Origin: Acinetobacter sp. ANC 4204
Lineage (GTDB): Bacteria; Pseudomonadota; Gammaproteobacteria; Pseudomonadales; Moraxellaceae
Direction of reading: 5' to 3'
Assembly: GCF_002135205.1 (NCBI RefSeq)
Contig: NZ_NEFZ01000002.1
Span: 62,001-126,000, forward strand
DNA length: 64,000 bases
Part shown: in pieces, positions 7,825 through 18,269 of the stretch
Layout of the letters: every line of letters starts with the position of its first letter
Numbering within the stretch: the stretch's first letter is position 1
Made by a program: the position numbers and the translations under genes
Notes under the pieces: generated by a model
Database searches by the model: none
The model's input: only the letters and a program-made list of their open reading frames with translations
Told to the model about the DNA's origin: nothing

Positions 7825-10701
7825 ATGCCAGATATTTCTACAGAAAATCTTGATCGGCACTTGCAGACTGCGCAGATATCGCACTCCATTAGCCATATTC
7901 GTTTTCTTATTAGTAGCTTACTGATTCTTAATTTTTATATTTTCTGTACATATCACTATAATTTTTCTCAAGATTCTTTTTATTTTAACCTTTGGTTTTT
8001 CATTTCTGAGTTTATTTTGAGTATTTTATGGGTGATTAGCACAGTCTATTTCAAGCCAAGTAACTATTCAACTCATCCTGCACATCGTTGGATTCAAGGT
8101 GTTTGCTTAACCGTCGGCTGTCTAGTTGCGACTGGTGTTGTATGTATTTATTATTATCTACCCCAACAATCAGGTGATTTTAGTTTTGTTGACGCATTGG
8201 TTTTATCTGCACTTTTGGTCATTGTTACACAAACAGTCTGCTTAACCTATTTAACCCAGCGAATTAATTATTTCTGTCTAGTCTTTATTCCATCAATTAC
8301 GCCCTATATCTTCTCTCAATTCATTTACTTTGATAACAATCACAATATTTTTCACCTTACCGTCAATTTTATTTTGATTGTGATATTACTCTGTGCCAAT
8401 GCAACAAATCGTATCAATCAGCATTCCTCGCGCCTCTCTATTAAAAACCGCGAACTGAAAAAAGAAGCTGAAATGCAAGTGGCATGGACCGATGATCTTT
8501 GTAAACAATTACAAACAGAAGTGAATAAATCCAAGGAAATAGAGCAACAACTGCAACTGAATAATCAGTTACTGGAACAAAAAGTACGTGAGCGTACTTT
8601 TGACATAAATGAAATCAATAAAGATTTAAAAAACAAACAAGAAAACCTTTCTCTTGCACATAAAATTGCAGGTATTCGCCCTTGGGATTGGAATATTAAA
8701 GATCGTTTGATTTCACTAACCAATCACAAACAAGAAAAAGTCGTTAAAAACTCCACAGAACATCAAAACCAACTACAGTTTTTGATTCATCCAGATGACA
8801 TTACATTATTTAAGTCGTCTATGAAAAGTCATTTACGGGGTCATTCAGATCGCTATGAAGCCACTTACCGTGTGCAACATAACAATGGGAAATGGTATTG
8901 GGTACATGACACTGGTCGTGTCATTTCCCGAGATCCTATGACACAAAAGCCTTTACAAATGGTGGGTATTCGACGTGATATTCAACATGAAAAAAGTAAT
9001 CAGGAACGTTTACGACTCGCAGCAAGCGTACTTGAACAAGCAGAACAAGGTATTTTCATTCTTGATGAAGACCTGCGTTATATCGACGTAAACCCATTCT
9101 TTGAGCGTCTCACTGGGTTTAATGCCGCGCACATAAATGGTAAACATCTATTTGATATTGTGGCCAACTATAAGTCACATCAACGCACCACTCACAACCA
9201 AATCATTGCTCAGCTTTTGAAAAAAGGTGAATACGATGGTGAACTAGACGAAAAGTTTCTTTCAGGCAAAGAACTGTGTATTTGGATGCATCTAAATGCC
9301 ATCACTGATGATCAAGATCGTGTGACCCATTATATTGGGATTGTGTCTGATTTAACTGAGCGTAAACTGCAAGAACAACGCCTTTCTTATTTAGAAAACT
9401 ACGACACATTAACGGACTTACCTAACCGTTTTTATTATAACTATCAACTGCATCAGTATCTCGTCTCTCAAAAAGACAGTATTAAACAACTGGCAATTAT
9501 TCGTCTCAATATTGACCGTTTCCGACCATTGAATGAGTTTTTAAGCAACAATGGTGGAGATGAATTACTCCGTCAAGTTGCACAACGCCTTCGTTTAACC
9601 AATGCAGAAGCTCTAGTTGTTGCTCACTTAAACGGCGATGATTTTGCTATTGTCTATGAAATTTCACATATTCGGCCATCTATTCAACAGCATATTGAGC
9701 GAATTCATAAAGCGTTTAGCTTACCTTTTGACATCTTTGGTCAGGAACATATCATTACGCTTTCAATGGGAATTTCTCAATACCCTGAACACGGTCGCCA
9801 ACTTGACTACTTAAATAACTGTGCAGAACAAGCATTGACCGAGGCAAAACGCCTTGGTGGCAATACAACCAAGTTTTATACTTTGAGTAATACAGTTGCT
9901 TTAGAAGAAGGGATTTATTTAGAACGTGATTTAAGGCTGGCAATACAAAACAATGAGTTGGTAGTCTATTATCAACCAAAAATCAATTTTCACGATCAAA
10001 AAATTTATGGTTTTGAAGCGCTAGTACGTTGGAATCATCCATCCAAAGGTATAGTTCCCCCTGGACTGTTCATTCCTATGGCGGAAAAAACCAGTCTGAT
10101 TTCGGATATTGGGCGCATTGTCATCCTACAAACCGCAAAACAGATTCAAGAATGGAATAAACTTGGTTTCGAGGACATTTGTGTCTCTGTCAATGTGGTT
10201 GCACAACAGTTACAACGTGGTCAACTTCTCAAAGATTTGGATGAAGCGCTTCACCTTTATGGAATCAAAGGCAGTAGCCTAGAGTTAGAAATAACCGAAT
10301 CCACCTTAGTAGAAAACTCTGTTGAAGTTAAAAATTTACTTGAGACCATCAAATCACGTGGCATCCACATTTCTTTGGATGATTTCGGTACTGGCTACTC
10401 ATCCCTGTCCTATCTGACTGACTTCCCAATCGACACTTTAAAAATTGATCGCACATTTATTTCAAAAATTGGGCACAGCAAACAAGAAGCGATTGTCAGT
10501 GCCATGATTGCAATGGGGAAAGCCATGGGCATGACTGTCGTAGCTGAAGGTATCGAAACTGAGCAGCAACTAAACTACTTACAAAACCTTGAATGCGATA
10601 TCGCTCAAGGTTACTTATTTTCCAAACCACTTGCCCAGCGTGACGCAACTCAGTATCTCAAAGATAACCTCGAACTGCCCGCTTATACATACTTAATATA
10701 A
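7825..10701 (+). CDS. Membrane-anchored PAS-GGDEF-EAL protein, likely c-di-GMP phosphodiesterase
   Basis: 958 residues. Hydrophobic segments in the first ~200 residues suggest five or six membrane helices. A coiled-coil linker follows (~210-270), then two PAS/PAC sensor modules (~280-390 and ~395-515), a GGDEF domain (~520-690) and an EAL domain (~700-950). The GGDEF signature is LNGDDF near residue 603, so the diguanylate cyclase site is degenerate. The EAL domain keeps EALVRW (~729), ESTL, DDFGTGYSSLSYL, LKIDRTFI and AEGIETEQQL, so it should hydrolyse cyclic di-GMP, with the GGDEF part perhaps only binding GTP. It stands alone between rsmE and maeB. The sensed signal is unknown. Confidence 0.9.
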   Translation: MPDISTENLDRHLQTAQISHSISHIRFLISSLLILNFYIFCTYHYNFSQDSFYFNLWFFISEFILSILWVISTVYFKPSNYSTHPAHRWIQGVCLTVGCLVATGVVCIYYYLPQQSGDFSFVDALVLSALLVIVTQTVCLTYLTQRINYFCLVFIPSITPYIFSQFIYFDNNHNIFHLTVNFILIVILLCANATNRINQHSSRLSIKNRELKKEAEMQVAWTDDLCKQLQTEVNKSKEIEQQLQLNNQLLEQKVRERTFDINEINKDLKNKQENLSLAHKIAGIRPWDWNIKDRLISLTNHKQEKVVKNSTEHQNQLQFLIHPDDITLFKSSMKSHLRGHSDRYEATYRVQHNNGKWYWVHDTGRVISRDPMTQKPLQMVGIRRDIQHEKSNQERLRLAASVLEQAEQGIFILDEDLRYIDVNPFFERLTGFNAAHINGKHLFDIVANYKSHQRTTHNQIIAQLLKKGEYDGELDEKFLSGKELCIWMHLNAITDDQDRVTHYIGIVSDLTERKLQEQRLSYLENYDTLTDLPNRFYYNYQLHQYLVSQKDSIKQLAIIRLNIDRFRPLNEFLSNNGGDELLRQVAQRLRLTNAEALVVAHLNGDDFAIVYEISHIRPSIQQHIERIHKAFSLPFDIFGQEHIITLSMGISQYPEHGRQLDYLNNCAEQALTEAKRLGGNTTKFYTLSNTVALEEGIYLERDLRLAIQNNELVVYYQPKINFHDQKIYGFEALVRWNHPSKGIVPPGLFIPMAEKTSLISDIGRIVILQTAKQIQEWNKLGFEDICVSVNVVAQQLQRGQLLKDLDEALHLYGIKGSSLELEITESTLVENSVEVKNLLETIKSRGIHISLDDFGTGYSSLSYLTDFPIDTLKIDRTFISKIGHSKQEAIVSAMIAMGKAMGMTVVAEGIETEQQLNYLQNLECDIAQGYLFSKPLAQRDATQYLKDNLELPAYTYLI

Positions 10702-10841
10702 ATCAGGTGGTTTTAGCTCTAAGTTTGACTTAAAAAGCATCAGCTATCACTGGGATATGCCAGCAACTAATGGTATATTCGGTCTTGTCTACTAAAAAAC
10801 CACCAGCTCCGCTGGCTAACCCACGCTACAAAGAGATTCAG

Positions 10842-13121
10842 ATGGACGATCAATCATTAAAACAGCAAGCTTTGTATTATCACGAATTTCCAACTCCAGG
10901 GAAAATCAGCGTTACACCAAGCAAGCAGCTGGTCAACCAACGTGACTTAGCTTTAGCTTATTCACCAGGTGTTGCTGCACCATGTTTAGAGATTGAACGC
11001 GACCCGTCTACTGCTGCGCTTTACACAGCGCGTGGTAACTTAGTTGCTGTGGTCAGTAACGGTACAGCCGTACTTGGCCTAGGCAACATTGGTCCTTTAG
11101 CGTCTAAACCTGTTATGGAAGGTAAAGGCGTACTGTTTAAGAAATTTGCTGGTGTTGACGTTTTTGACATCGAAATTGCAGAAAATGATCCTGACAAAAT
11201 CGTGGACATTGTTGCTGCATTAGAACCGACTTTTGGCGGTATTAACCTTGAAGATATCAAGGCGCCAGAGTGTTTCTATATCGAGCAAAAACTACGTGAA
11301 CGCATGAACATTCCTGTGTTCCACGACGACCAACATGGTACTTCTATTATTGTTGGTTCTGCTTTGCTGAACGCTTTACAGTTAAATGGCAAAAAAATTG
11401 AGGAAATCAAGATCGTTGCTTCAGGCGCAGGCGCTGCTGCATTGTCTTGTTTAGATCTTCTTTGTGCAATTGGTGCGAAGAAAGAAAATATTATTGTAGC
11501 TGACTCTCGCGGTCTGCTTACCACTAAGCGTGAAGGCTTAGACGAGTCTAAAAAGCGTTATGTACAAGACATCGACGGCACTCAACTGGCTGACGTGATT
11601 GCAGACGCAGACATGTTCCTTGGGTTATCTGCTGCAGGTATCTTAACCAAAGAAATGGTTAAGCTCATGGCAAAAGATCCAATTATCTTTGCACTTGCAA
11701 ACCCAGATCCAGAAATTCTACCTGAACATGCTCACGAAGTTCGTGATGATGTCATCATGGCAACAGGTCGTTCAGACTATCCAAACCAAGTAAATAACGC
11801 ACTTTGCTTCCCTTACATTTTCCGTGGTGCCCTTGATGTAGGTGCAACGACGATTAATGAAGAGATGAAAATCGCGTGTGTATATGCGATTGCGCGTATG
11901 GCACACATTGAAGCAGATGCGGCATCTTATGGTGAAAAATCAGCATCATTTGGTCGTGACTACCTTATTCCACGTCCACTCGATCAACGTCTGATTTTGG
12001 AAATTGCACCAGCTGTTGCACAAGCAGCAATGGACTCTGGTGTGGCTGATCGCCCAATTCAAGACTTCTCTGCTTACCGTCAACGTCTGTCTGAGTTTGT
12101 TTACAACTCTGCGTTCATGATGAAGCCTATTTTTGCTCAGGCAAAATCTGACCCAAAACGTATTGCTTATGCAGAAGGTGAAGACCTACGTGTACTTCGT
12201 GCAGTACAAATTGCAGTTGATGAAGATCTTGCAAAACCAATTTTAGTCGGTCGTACGGCAGTTATTGAAGCGAACATCAAAAAGTTAGGCTTACGTCTTG
12301 AACATGGTGTGAACATCACGATTGTGGATCAAGAAAAAAATCCTGACTACGAACTGTTTGCAGATGACTACTACACACTCATGCAGCGTAAAGGTGTAAC
12401 ACCTGAATATGCGCAACGTGAAGCACGTCGTCGTTCAACCTTGATCGCGTCGATGTTGGTGAAACATGGTAAAGCAGACGGTATGTTATGTGGTACATAT
12501 TCAAGCTACGACATTCACTTAGATTTCGTTAAAAACATCATTGGTAAAAAAGAAGGTCACAACTCTTTCTTTACGCTGAATGCTTTAATGCTTGAAGACC
12601 GTAACCTGTTCATTGCTGACACTTACATCAATCGTAATCCAACGGCTGAACAGCTGGCTGAAATGACTATTTTAGCTGCTGAAGAAGTGCGCCGTTTTGG
12701 CATGACACCACGTGTTGCGCTACTTTCTCACTCAAGCTTCGGTTCAGATCAAACTGATGCAAGCGCACAAAAAATGCGTAAAGTGTTTGAGATTTTAACG
12801 CAAATTGCGCCAGAACTTGAAGTTGAAGGTGAAATGCATGCAGACGCAGCATTGGATGAAAACATCCGTAGCTTTGCATACTCAAACTCACGCTTCAAAG
12901 GTTCTGCGAACCTACTGATCATGCCGAACTTGGATGCAGCCAACATTTCATTTAACCTGTTAAAAGCAACTTCAGGCAATAATGTTACTATTGGTCCTAT
13001 CCTATTAGGTGCAGCTAAGCCAGTTCATATTTTGACACCGACAGCAACAACACGTCGTTTGGTCAACATGACAGCGCTGACTGTAGCCGAAGTTCAAGAA
13101 GCTGAGAAAAACGCTATCTAA
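10842..13121 (+). CDS. maeB: NADP-dependent malic enzyme (malic-PTA fusion type)
   Basis: 759 residues from ATG 10842, the same length as E. coli MaeB; upstream in-frame codons back to 10770 look like leader. Oxidatively decarboxylates malate to pyruvate, giving NADPH. The malic domain spans ~1-420: [14 protein letters not shown] start, [44 protein letters not shown] with the metal ligands, [10 protein letters not shown] for NADP. The C-terminal ~320 residues resemble phosphotransacetylase ([44 protein letters not shown]), which in this family is regulatory and binds acetyl-CoA. A strong hairpin terminator follows at 13158-13203. Confidence 0.96.
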   Translation: MDDQSLKQQALYYHEFPTPGKISVTPSKQLVNQRDLALAYSPGVAAPCLEIERDPSTAALYTARGNLVAVVSNGTAVLGLGNIGPLASKPVMEGKGVLFKKFAGVDVFDIEIAENDPDKIVDIVAALEPTFGGINLEDIKAPECFYIEQKLRERMNIPVFHDDQHGTSIIVGSALLNALQLNGKKIEEIKIVASGAGAAALSCLDLLCAIGAKKENIIVADSRGLLTTKREGLDESKKRYVQDIDGTQLADVIADADMFLGLSAAGILTKEMVKLMAKDPIIFALANPDPEILPEHAHEVRDDVIMATGRSDYPNQVNNALCFPYIFRGALDVGATTINEEMKIACVYAIARMAHIEADAASYGEKSASFGRDYLIPRPLDQRLILEIAPAVAQAAMDSGVADRPIQDFSAYRQRLSEFVYNSAFMMKPIFAQAKSDPKRIAYAEGEDLRVLRAVQIAVDEDLAKPILVGRTAVIEANIKKLGLRLEHGVNITIVDQEKNPDYELFADDYYTLMQRKGVTPEYAQREARRRSTLIASMLVKHGKADGMLCGTYSSYDIHLDFVKNIIGKKEGHNSFFTLNALMLEDRNLFIADTYINRNPTAEQLAEMTILAAEEVRRFGMTPRVALLSHSSFGSDQTDASAQKMRKVFEILTQIAPELEVEGEMHADAALDENIRSFAYSNSRFKGSANLLIMPNLDAANISFNLLKATSGNNVTIGPILLGAAKPVHILTPTATTRRLVNMTALTVAEVQEAEKNAI

Positions 13122-13157
13122 TCACTTGTTGAGATAGTCTCGTCTTGTGACTTGAGA

Positions 13158-13203
13158 AAACCTCTATTCTGTAGCATGATGGCTGCAAGAATAGAGGTTT
13201 TTT
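13158..13203 (+). terminator. Hairpin with T-tract between maeB and cca
   Basis: AAACCTCTATTCT (13158-13170) pairs perfectly with AGAATAGAGGTTT (13188-13200), followed by a T run to 13203. This is a textbook intrinsic terminator for maeB. The right arm contains AGAGG (13193-13197), which is also the only plausible ribosome-binding site for cca (ATG 13205), so the hairpin would mask translation of any read-through cca mRNA. Confidence 0.85.
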
Positions 13204-13204
13204 C

Positions 13205-14428
13205 ATGCAAGTTTATTTAGTAGGCGGTGCGGTCCGAGATCAGCTTCTGGGTCATCCCTATCACGAAAAAGATTATGTAGTTGTCGGTGCAACGCCTGAA
13301 CAACTGCTTGCCCAAGGTTTCCAACCTGTAGGTAAAGATTTTCCTGTTTTTTTACATCCTGAAACCAAAGATGAATATGCGCTTGCCCGTACTGAACGTA
13401 AGTCAGGACAGGGATATCATGGCTTTGAGTTTTATACCGATAGTTCCGTCACCCTAGAACAAGATTTAATTCGACGCGACCTTACCATTAATGCCATCGC
13501 TATGGATGATGACGGCACACTATATGACCCCTATGGCGGTCAGCGAGACCTAGAACGACGTATTTTACGGCATGTTTCCGATGCTTTTGTAGAAGACCCA
13601 CTGCGCGTCCTACGTATTGCTCGATTTGCGGCACGTTATAAAACCCTAGGATTTATAGTGGCAGAGGAAACGTTGGCACTGATGCAACAACTCGCAAACT
13701 CGGGCGAACTTGAGGCGCTAACACCTGAACGCGTTTGGAAAGAAACCTCCCGCGCCCTAATGGAAGATCATGCTGATGAATACTTTGAAGTGCTACGTCG
13801 CTGTGGTGCTTTAAAAGTACTTTTTCCAGAAATCGAGGCACTTTACGGTATTCCGCAGCGCCCTGAATATCACCCTGAAATTGACTGTGGCATCCACACC
13901 ATGATGTCATTACAACAGGCGTGCCGCGCCAACTATGCACTAGATGTTCGTTTTGCTGTTCTCGTACATGACTTAGGTAAAGCCTTAACACCTGTGGATG
14001 AATTACCACGTCATATCATGCATGAAGAACGTGGGGTTAAACCTGTGACTGAAGTGTGCGAGCGTCTAAAAGTCCCAACACAGATGAAACAACTTGCAAT
14101 TACGGTCTGCAAAGAACATTTGAAATGTCATCAAGCCCTCACCTTAAAACCAGGGACTTTATGGCGCTTACTGCAACGCTTAGATGTATTGCGTCGTCCT
14201 GAACGGGTTGAAGCCTTTGTGCAGGCCTGTGAATGCGACTCACGTGGTCGTTTAGGACTTGAAGATCGTGAATACCCGCAGTCTCAATATGTTTTAAAAG
14301 CGATGGAGGTTGTGCGAAATATTAAAGCTCAAGATCTGCCTGCAGATATCGAAGGCCCTGATATTGGTGAAATGCTGATTGAACGTCGCATACATGCCAT
14401 TGGCGTGCTGAAAACTCAATACAGTTGA
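13205..14428 (+). CDS. cca: Multifunctional CCA tRNA nucleotidyltransferase with HD domain
   Basis: 407 residues. Adds or repairs the 3' CCA of tRNA using CTP and ATP without a nucleic-acid template. The class II nucleotidyltransferase head shows MQVYLVGGAVRDQLLG and HEKDYVVVGATPEQ with the metal-binding DxD replaced by the usual family spacing, LARTERKSGQGYHGF, DLIRRDLTINAIAMD and EDPLRVLRIARFAARY. The C-terminal HD phosphohydrolase region carries FAVLVHDLGKALTP, as in enterobacterial-type Cca with 2',3'-cyclic phosphodiesterase and phosphatase activities. The ATG follows immediately on the upstream terminator's T-tract. Confidence 0.96.
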   Translation: MQVYLVGGAVRDQLLGHPYHEKDYVVVGATPEQLLAQGFQPVGKDFPVFLHPETKDEYALARTERKSGQGYHGFEFYTDSSVTLEQDLIRRDLTINAIAMDDDGTLYDPYGGQRDLERRILRHVSDAFVEDPLRVLRIARFAARYKTLGFIVAEETLALMQQLANSGELEALTPERVWKETSRALMEDHADEYFEVLRRCGALKVLFPEIEALYGIPQRPEYHPEIDCGIHTMMSLQQACRANYALDVRFAVLVHDLGKALTPVDELPRHIMHEERGVKPVTEVCERLKVPTQMKQLAITVCKEHLKCHQALTLKPGTLWRLLQRLDVLRRPERVEAFVQACECDSRGRLGLEDREYPQSQYVLKAMEVVRNIKAQDLPADIEGPDIGEMLIERRIHAIGVLKTQYS

Positions 14429-14443
14429 ATCTTTATAAACAAA

Positions 14444-14475
14444 AAAATAAAGCGCCCTATTTGGCGCTTTATTTT
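14444..14475. terminator. Bidirectional terminator between convergent cca and epmA
   Basis: AAAATAAAGCGCC (14444-14456) pairs with GGCGCTTTATTTT (14463-14475) around a short loop. Both flanks are A/T runs, so it can stop transcription from cca on the plus strand and from epmA on the minus strand. Confidence 0.85.
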
Positions 14476-14483
14476 CATTTCAC

Positions 14484-15467
14484 TTAAGAAATGGATGCGG
14501 GAAAAGTAATTACTTTTTCCAACCGCATCTGTTCAGTTGCAACCATTAACAAACGATCCACACCTAAAGCAATACCTGCACATGCGGTCATTTGAGGCAA
14601 AGCAGCCAATAAAAATTCATCAATCGGCATCACATATAAGCCTAACTTTTCCCGTTCGGCGTTATCAGCTGCAAAGCGTGAACGTAACACGTCAGCATCA
14701 ATCAACTCATCATAAGCATTGGCGAGCTCTAAACCCTCGATGTACAACTCAAAACGTGCTGCAACTAGCTCACCGTCTTCATCTGTTTTGGTTTTGGCAA
14801 GTGAAGCAAGTTCTGGCGGAAAGTCAGTTAAAAATACTGGGGTATCAAAACCTAAGCTTGGCTCTACAAAATGCGAAAAGAGTAAATCAATATAACCCAA
14901 TCGGTCATCACCCAAGTCCAAATTTAAACCCACGCGATTGCAGCAGTCTTTTAGCTCTTTCAAACTAGCTAGCAGTGGGTTCAAATCCAAACGATCCATA
15001 AATGCATGTTTATAGCTTAAAATGGTTGGACGAACTTCACCAAAACGCTGCTTTAATGTGACATTCAATAAATCGGTCACTTCAAACATCAAATCCTTCA
15101 AACTAAAATTCGGTCTGTACCATTCCAACATGGTAAATTCACTATTGTGTTTTCGTCCATGTTCATCATCACGGAAAACCTTACAGACTTGATAAATCGG
15201 CCCACTGCCACTGGCGAGTAAGCGCTTCATCGCAAACTCAGGTGACGTCTGTAAATAATGCGTTTGCTGCGAGCCTTGTACATGGCGCTGCGCTTGAATG
15301 GAAGCCAAATGTACATCCGTCACACCAGCCTGAGATAAAATCGGTGTTTCAACTTCAAGTACTTCTCGTTCAGCAAAAAACTGACGAATTTGGCTGTACA
15401 TTTGTGCGCGAGCACGCATGGCTTTTAAATCACAAGTTGGCTGATAATGGATCACGTCCTGACTCAT
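14484..15467 (-). CDS. epmA: Elongation factor P--(R)-beta-lysine ligase
   Basis: 327 residues from ATG 15467, close to E. coli EpmA (325). A class II lysyl-tRNA-synthetase-like enzyme without anticodon domain that attaches (R)-beta-lysine to a conserved Lys of EF-P, helping ribosomes through polyproline. Seen: REVLEVETPILSQAGVTD, YLQTSPEFAMKRLLASG (motif near the active site), VFRDDEHGRKHNSEFTMLEW (motif 2), LELANAYDELIDADV and GIALGVDRLLMVATEQ (motif 3). The start at 15467 overlaps the pdxB stop as ATGA, so translation is probably coupled; an upstream in-frame ATG at 15494 is less likely. Confidence 0.95.
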   Translation of the reverse strand: MSQDVIHYQPTCDLKAMRARAQMYSQIRQFFAEREVLEVETPILSQAGVTDVHLASIQAQRHVQGSQQTHYLQTSPEFAMKRLLASGSGPIYQVCKVFRDDEHGRKHNSEFTMLEWYRPNFSLKDLMFEVTDLLNVTLKQRFGEVRPTILSYKHAFMDRLDLNPLLASLKELKDCCNRVGLNLDLGDDRLGYIDLLFSHFVEPSLGFDTPVFLTDFPPELASLAKTKTDEDGELVAARFELYIEGLELANAYDELIDADVLRSRFAADNAEREKLGLYVMPIDEFLLAALPQMTACAGIALGVDRLLMVATEQMRLEKVITFPASIS

Positions 15468-16531
15468 GCCTTTGGCCCCCCATGTGCAGCCCATTCACGG
15501 CGTAACGGATAAGTCTTTCTTAAATGGTCAAAGGCTTTCTGGTCAATCATTCCCTCTTTTAAACAAGCACGTAAAGCGTGGTCATCTCGTAAAATTGGAT
15601 AGATTTCATTTAAATGCTGTTGCAGTGTAGATTTCAAATCTTGCCTTTCAAAATACTGAGCACACACAGGCAACTGCGACTCGAAACTTTTATGTGCTTC
15701 AAACTGAAAGGTTTTACAAAAGGCGTCATAGATCATTTGTGTACCACGCGCTTTACCTTCTAAGCTATAACCTGCAATGTGTGGTGTCACTAGACTAACA
15801 GCATTTAGTACCTGCTCAGAAATCACTGGCTCATGCTCAAAGACATCTAATACCACTTTACGCTGTGTTTTTTCGATGTCAGCTAATAAAGCCTGCTCTT
15901 CAACAACAGACCCACGCGCAGAGTTGATTAGGATCGCTCTAGGCTTCATTGCAGCTAAAGCATCCGTATTAATTAAATGATGTGTCGGGTGCCGCCCTGC
16001 TTTCGTGAGTGGAACATGCAATGAAATGGCATCGGCAGTGTTTAATAGCGTGTTTAAATCGACCTGCTGAATCACATCTTGCTGTACAAAAGGATCATAG
16101 CCGATCACATTCCAACCCAATAGTTTGGCCATATAGGCTAAGCGAGAACCTACATTTCCTAGACCAATAATCCCCAAAGTAAAACGTTCATTAGCATCTA
16201 TAAAAGCTGGGTTCAAATGCAGTAAAGCGGTAATCACATATTCAGCCACCGCCTGTGCATTACAGCCTGCAGCATTTGCCCAGTGGATATTCTGTTTTTC
16301 AATGGCTTCAATATCTAAATGGTCTGTGCCAATCGTTGCACTACCGATATATTCAAGCGCTGTATTATCAATTAAAGCTGGGTTAACTTGTGTCACAGAA
16401 CGAACCAATAATGCCTTCGCCTCTACAACATCGGCATGGGTCAAAGTACGCCCTGCTTTCTGTTCGACTTCACCAAATTCAGCAAAAAAATAATCGGTAA
16501 ATGCGAGATTTTCATCTGCCACGATTTTCAT
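15464..16531 (-). CDS. pdxB: Erythronate-4-phosphate dehydrogenase
   Basis: 355 residues. NAD-dependent second step of de novo pyridoxal 5'-phosphate synthesis from erythrose 4-phosphate. A D-isomer 2-hydroxyacid dehydrogenase: MKIVADENLAFTDYFFAEFG at the start, nucleotide-binding LGIIGLGNVGSRLAYMAK, and catalytic Arg, Glu and His in NSARGSVVEE, VFEHEPVI and TPHIAGYS. The C-terminal ~100 residues form the PdxB-specific dimerisation part. It is the first gene of a two-gene unit with epmA, sharing a 4-base overlap. Confidence 0.95.
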   Translation of the reverse strand: MKIVADENLAFTDYFFAEFGEVEQKAGRTLTHADVVEAKALLVRSVTQVNPALIDNTALEYIGSATIGTDHLDIEAIEKQNIHWANAAGCNAQAVAEYVITALLHLNPAFIDANERFTLGIIGLGNVGSRLAYMAKLLGWNVIGYDPFVQQDVIQQVDLNTLLNTADAISLHVPLTKAGRHPTHHLINTDALAAMKPRAILINSARGSVVEEQALLADIEKTQRKVVLDVFEHEPVISEQVLNAVSLVTPHIAGYSLEGKARGTQMIYDAFCKTFQFEAHKSFESQLPVCAQYFERQDLKSTLQQHLNEIYPILRDDHALRACLKEGMIDQKAFDHLRKTYPLRREWAAHGGPKA

Positions 16532-16870
16532 AATCTATTCCAACGCTTTGTTAGCGCTATGATACCCCTTGAGTGAGTACAACACTATGTTGCCTTATCG
16601 TTCATTAAGTTAAAAACCTAAATATTCCACACTTATTTTTAAAAAATAAAAGACATAATAGTTTTATGGAATTGCCTTTTTCATTTATTCTCTATTAGAA
16701 TAAGTGAAATAACTATTCAGCATGAATGATTAAAAAATTCACTCAGTATATTGAACGATAAAGTGCCATGCTGCATAAGCCTATGCATTGCATCTTTAAG
16801 TATTGATTGAGAATAAACGATTAAGATAAAAACAATATTTAACTAAAAACGATAAGGGGACTTAAACGCC
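16532..16870. other. AT-rich intergenic region with divergent promoters
   Basis: 339 bases between pdxB (minus) and the sulfatase maturase (plus). It is AT-rich and should hold both promoters. AAGGGGA near 16854-16861 is the probable ribosome site for the maturase. No ORF, RNA structure or clear operator was recognised. Confidence 0.4.
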
Positions 16871-18136
16871 ATGCAGCGAATTCCAACTCTAAATGAATCC
16901 CCACCACTTAAAACGGCCCAACTGATGGGAAAAGTTTACCGATATCATGTCATGATCAAACCTTCGGGTGCGCAGTGTAATTTAGACTGTAGTTATTGCT
17001 TCTATTTACATAAGCAAGACATGCTATACCAACCTAAAACACCCCGCATGACAGAGTCTCTTCTTGAACTGCACATTAAACAATACATCGAGTCTCAAAC
17101 CGCAGATGAAGTTGTGTTTAGTTGGCAAGGGGGCGAGCCTACTCTTATGGGTTTGGAATTTTTTGAACGAGTGGTTGAGCTACAACGAAAATATCAAAAA
17201 GCCAATCAACGTATCGAAAATGACTTACAGACCAATGGCACTTTACTCGATGAAGACTGGTGTGCATTTCTCAAACGGAATAATTTTTTAGTCGGTTTAT
17301 CCATTGATGGCCCTGCCGAGTTTCATGATAAACATCGTTATAACAAAGGTGGAAAGCCGACCCATAGCAAAGTCATGCAGGCAGTGAAACTTCTGCATCT
17401 CTACCAAATTCCTTTCAATGCACTTTGTGTCGTCAACCGTGATAATGCAAAGCGTCCAATCGACGTATATCGTTTTCTCCGCGATCAAGTCCAACCCCGT
17501 ATGATCCAGTTTATACCTGGGATGGAAAGTGCACAGTTTCAGCAAACAGCTCCAGGTTATTGGAATCCAGATGACTTACCCACTTTAGGCAGTTCTGCAA
17601 CACAACCTGGGACAGCTGATTCCGTCGTTACAGACTGGTCGATTGCAGCCGATGATTGGGGTTACTTTCTTTCTCGGGTATGGGGAGAATGGTTACAAAA
17701 AGACTTTGGTAAGGTCTTTGTCGATCAATTTGAAAATATCGTTTCGATGATGTTTGGCTATGGTGCTCAAAAATGTGTATCAGGACAAATTTGTGGTAAA
17801 GCGCTAGCTATAGAACATAATGGTGACTTATTTTCCTGCGACCACTTTGTCTATCCTGAATATAAACTGGGAAATATTCAGGACTTTCATCAAGGTGATC
17901 TGGTCTTTTCTGAAAAGCAAAAACAGTTTTCTTTTTCAAAGTACAAATCACTGCCTAAATATTGTATAAAATGTCCATATTTGCAGTATTGTTGGGGTGA
18001 CTGCCCCAAAGATCGTTTTTTGAAAACACCTGATGGTGAAGCAGGCTTACATTACCTCTGCTCAGGTCTAAAAAAATTTTTTCACACCGCAACTTCATCT
18101 AAGCATGATATTGCGAAACGTTTGCAATCACATTAA
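16871..18136 (+). CDS. Radical SAM sulfatase-maturating enzyme (anSME type, SPASM domain)
   Basis: 421 residues. Converts the active-site Ser or Cys of sulfatases to formylglycine in the cytoplasm using SAM and iron-sulfur clusters. The radical SAM motif is CNLDCSYCF (~residues 37-45) within MIKPSGAQCNLDCSYCFYL; FSWQGGEPTLMG and NDLQTNGTLL follow as in anSME proteins. The C-terminal SPASM region carries the auxiliary-cluster cysteines in CVSGQICGKALAIE, LFSCDHFVYPE, CIKCPYLQYCWGDCPKDRF and the final YLCSGLKKFF. It sits upstream of two Ser-type sulfatases, which are its likely substrates. The name 'anaerobic' is historical: an aerobe such as Acinetobacter can still carry it. Confidence 0.92.
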   Translation: MQRIPTLNESPPLKTAQLMGKVYRYHVMIKPSGAQCNLDCSYCFYLHKQDMLYQPKTPRMTESLLELHIKQYIESQTADEVVFSWQGGEPTLMGLEFFERVVELQRKYQKANQRIENDLQTNGTLLDEDWCAFLKRNNFLVGLSIDGPAEFHDKHRYNKGGKPTHSKVMQAVKLLHLYQIPFNALCVVNRDNAKRPIDVYRFLRDQVQPRMIQFIPGMESAQFQQTAPGYWNPDDLPTLGSSATQPGTADSVVTDWSIAADDWGYFLSRVWGEWLQKDFGKVFVDQFENIVSMMFGYGAQKCVSGQICGKALAIEHNGDLFSCDHFVYPEYKLGNIQDFHQGDLVFSEKQKQFSFSKYKSLPKYCIKCPYLQYCWGDCPKDRFLKTPDGEAGLHYLCSGLKKFFHTATSSKHDIAKRLQSH

Positions 18137-18269
18137 AAAAAATCCTTTTAACATAACTATAAATTTTTATTTTTAGAACAACCGTAAAAACATCGCTAAG
18201 TTCGTTAAGGCGGACTGAGTGAAAAAAAATCTCTATTGCTTCATAACAATCCTAACAAGGAGAAATAAC

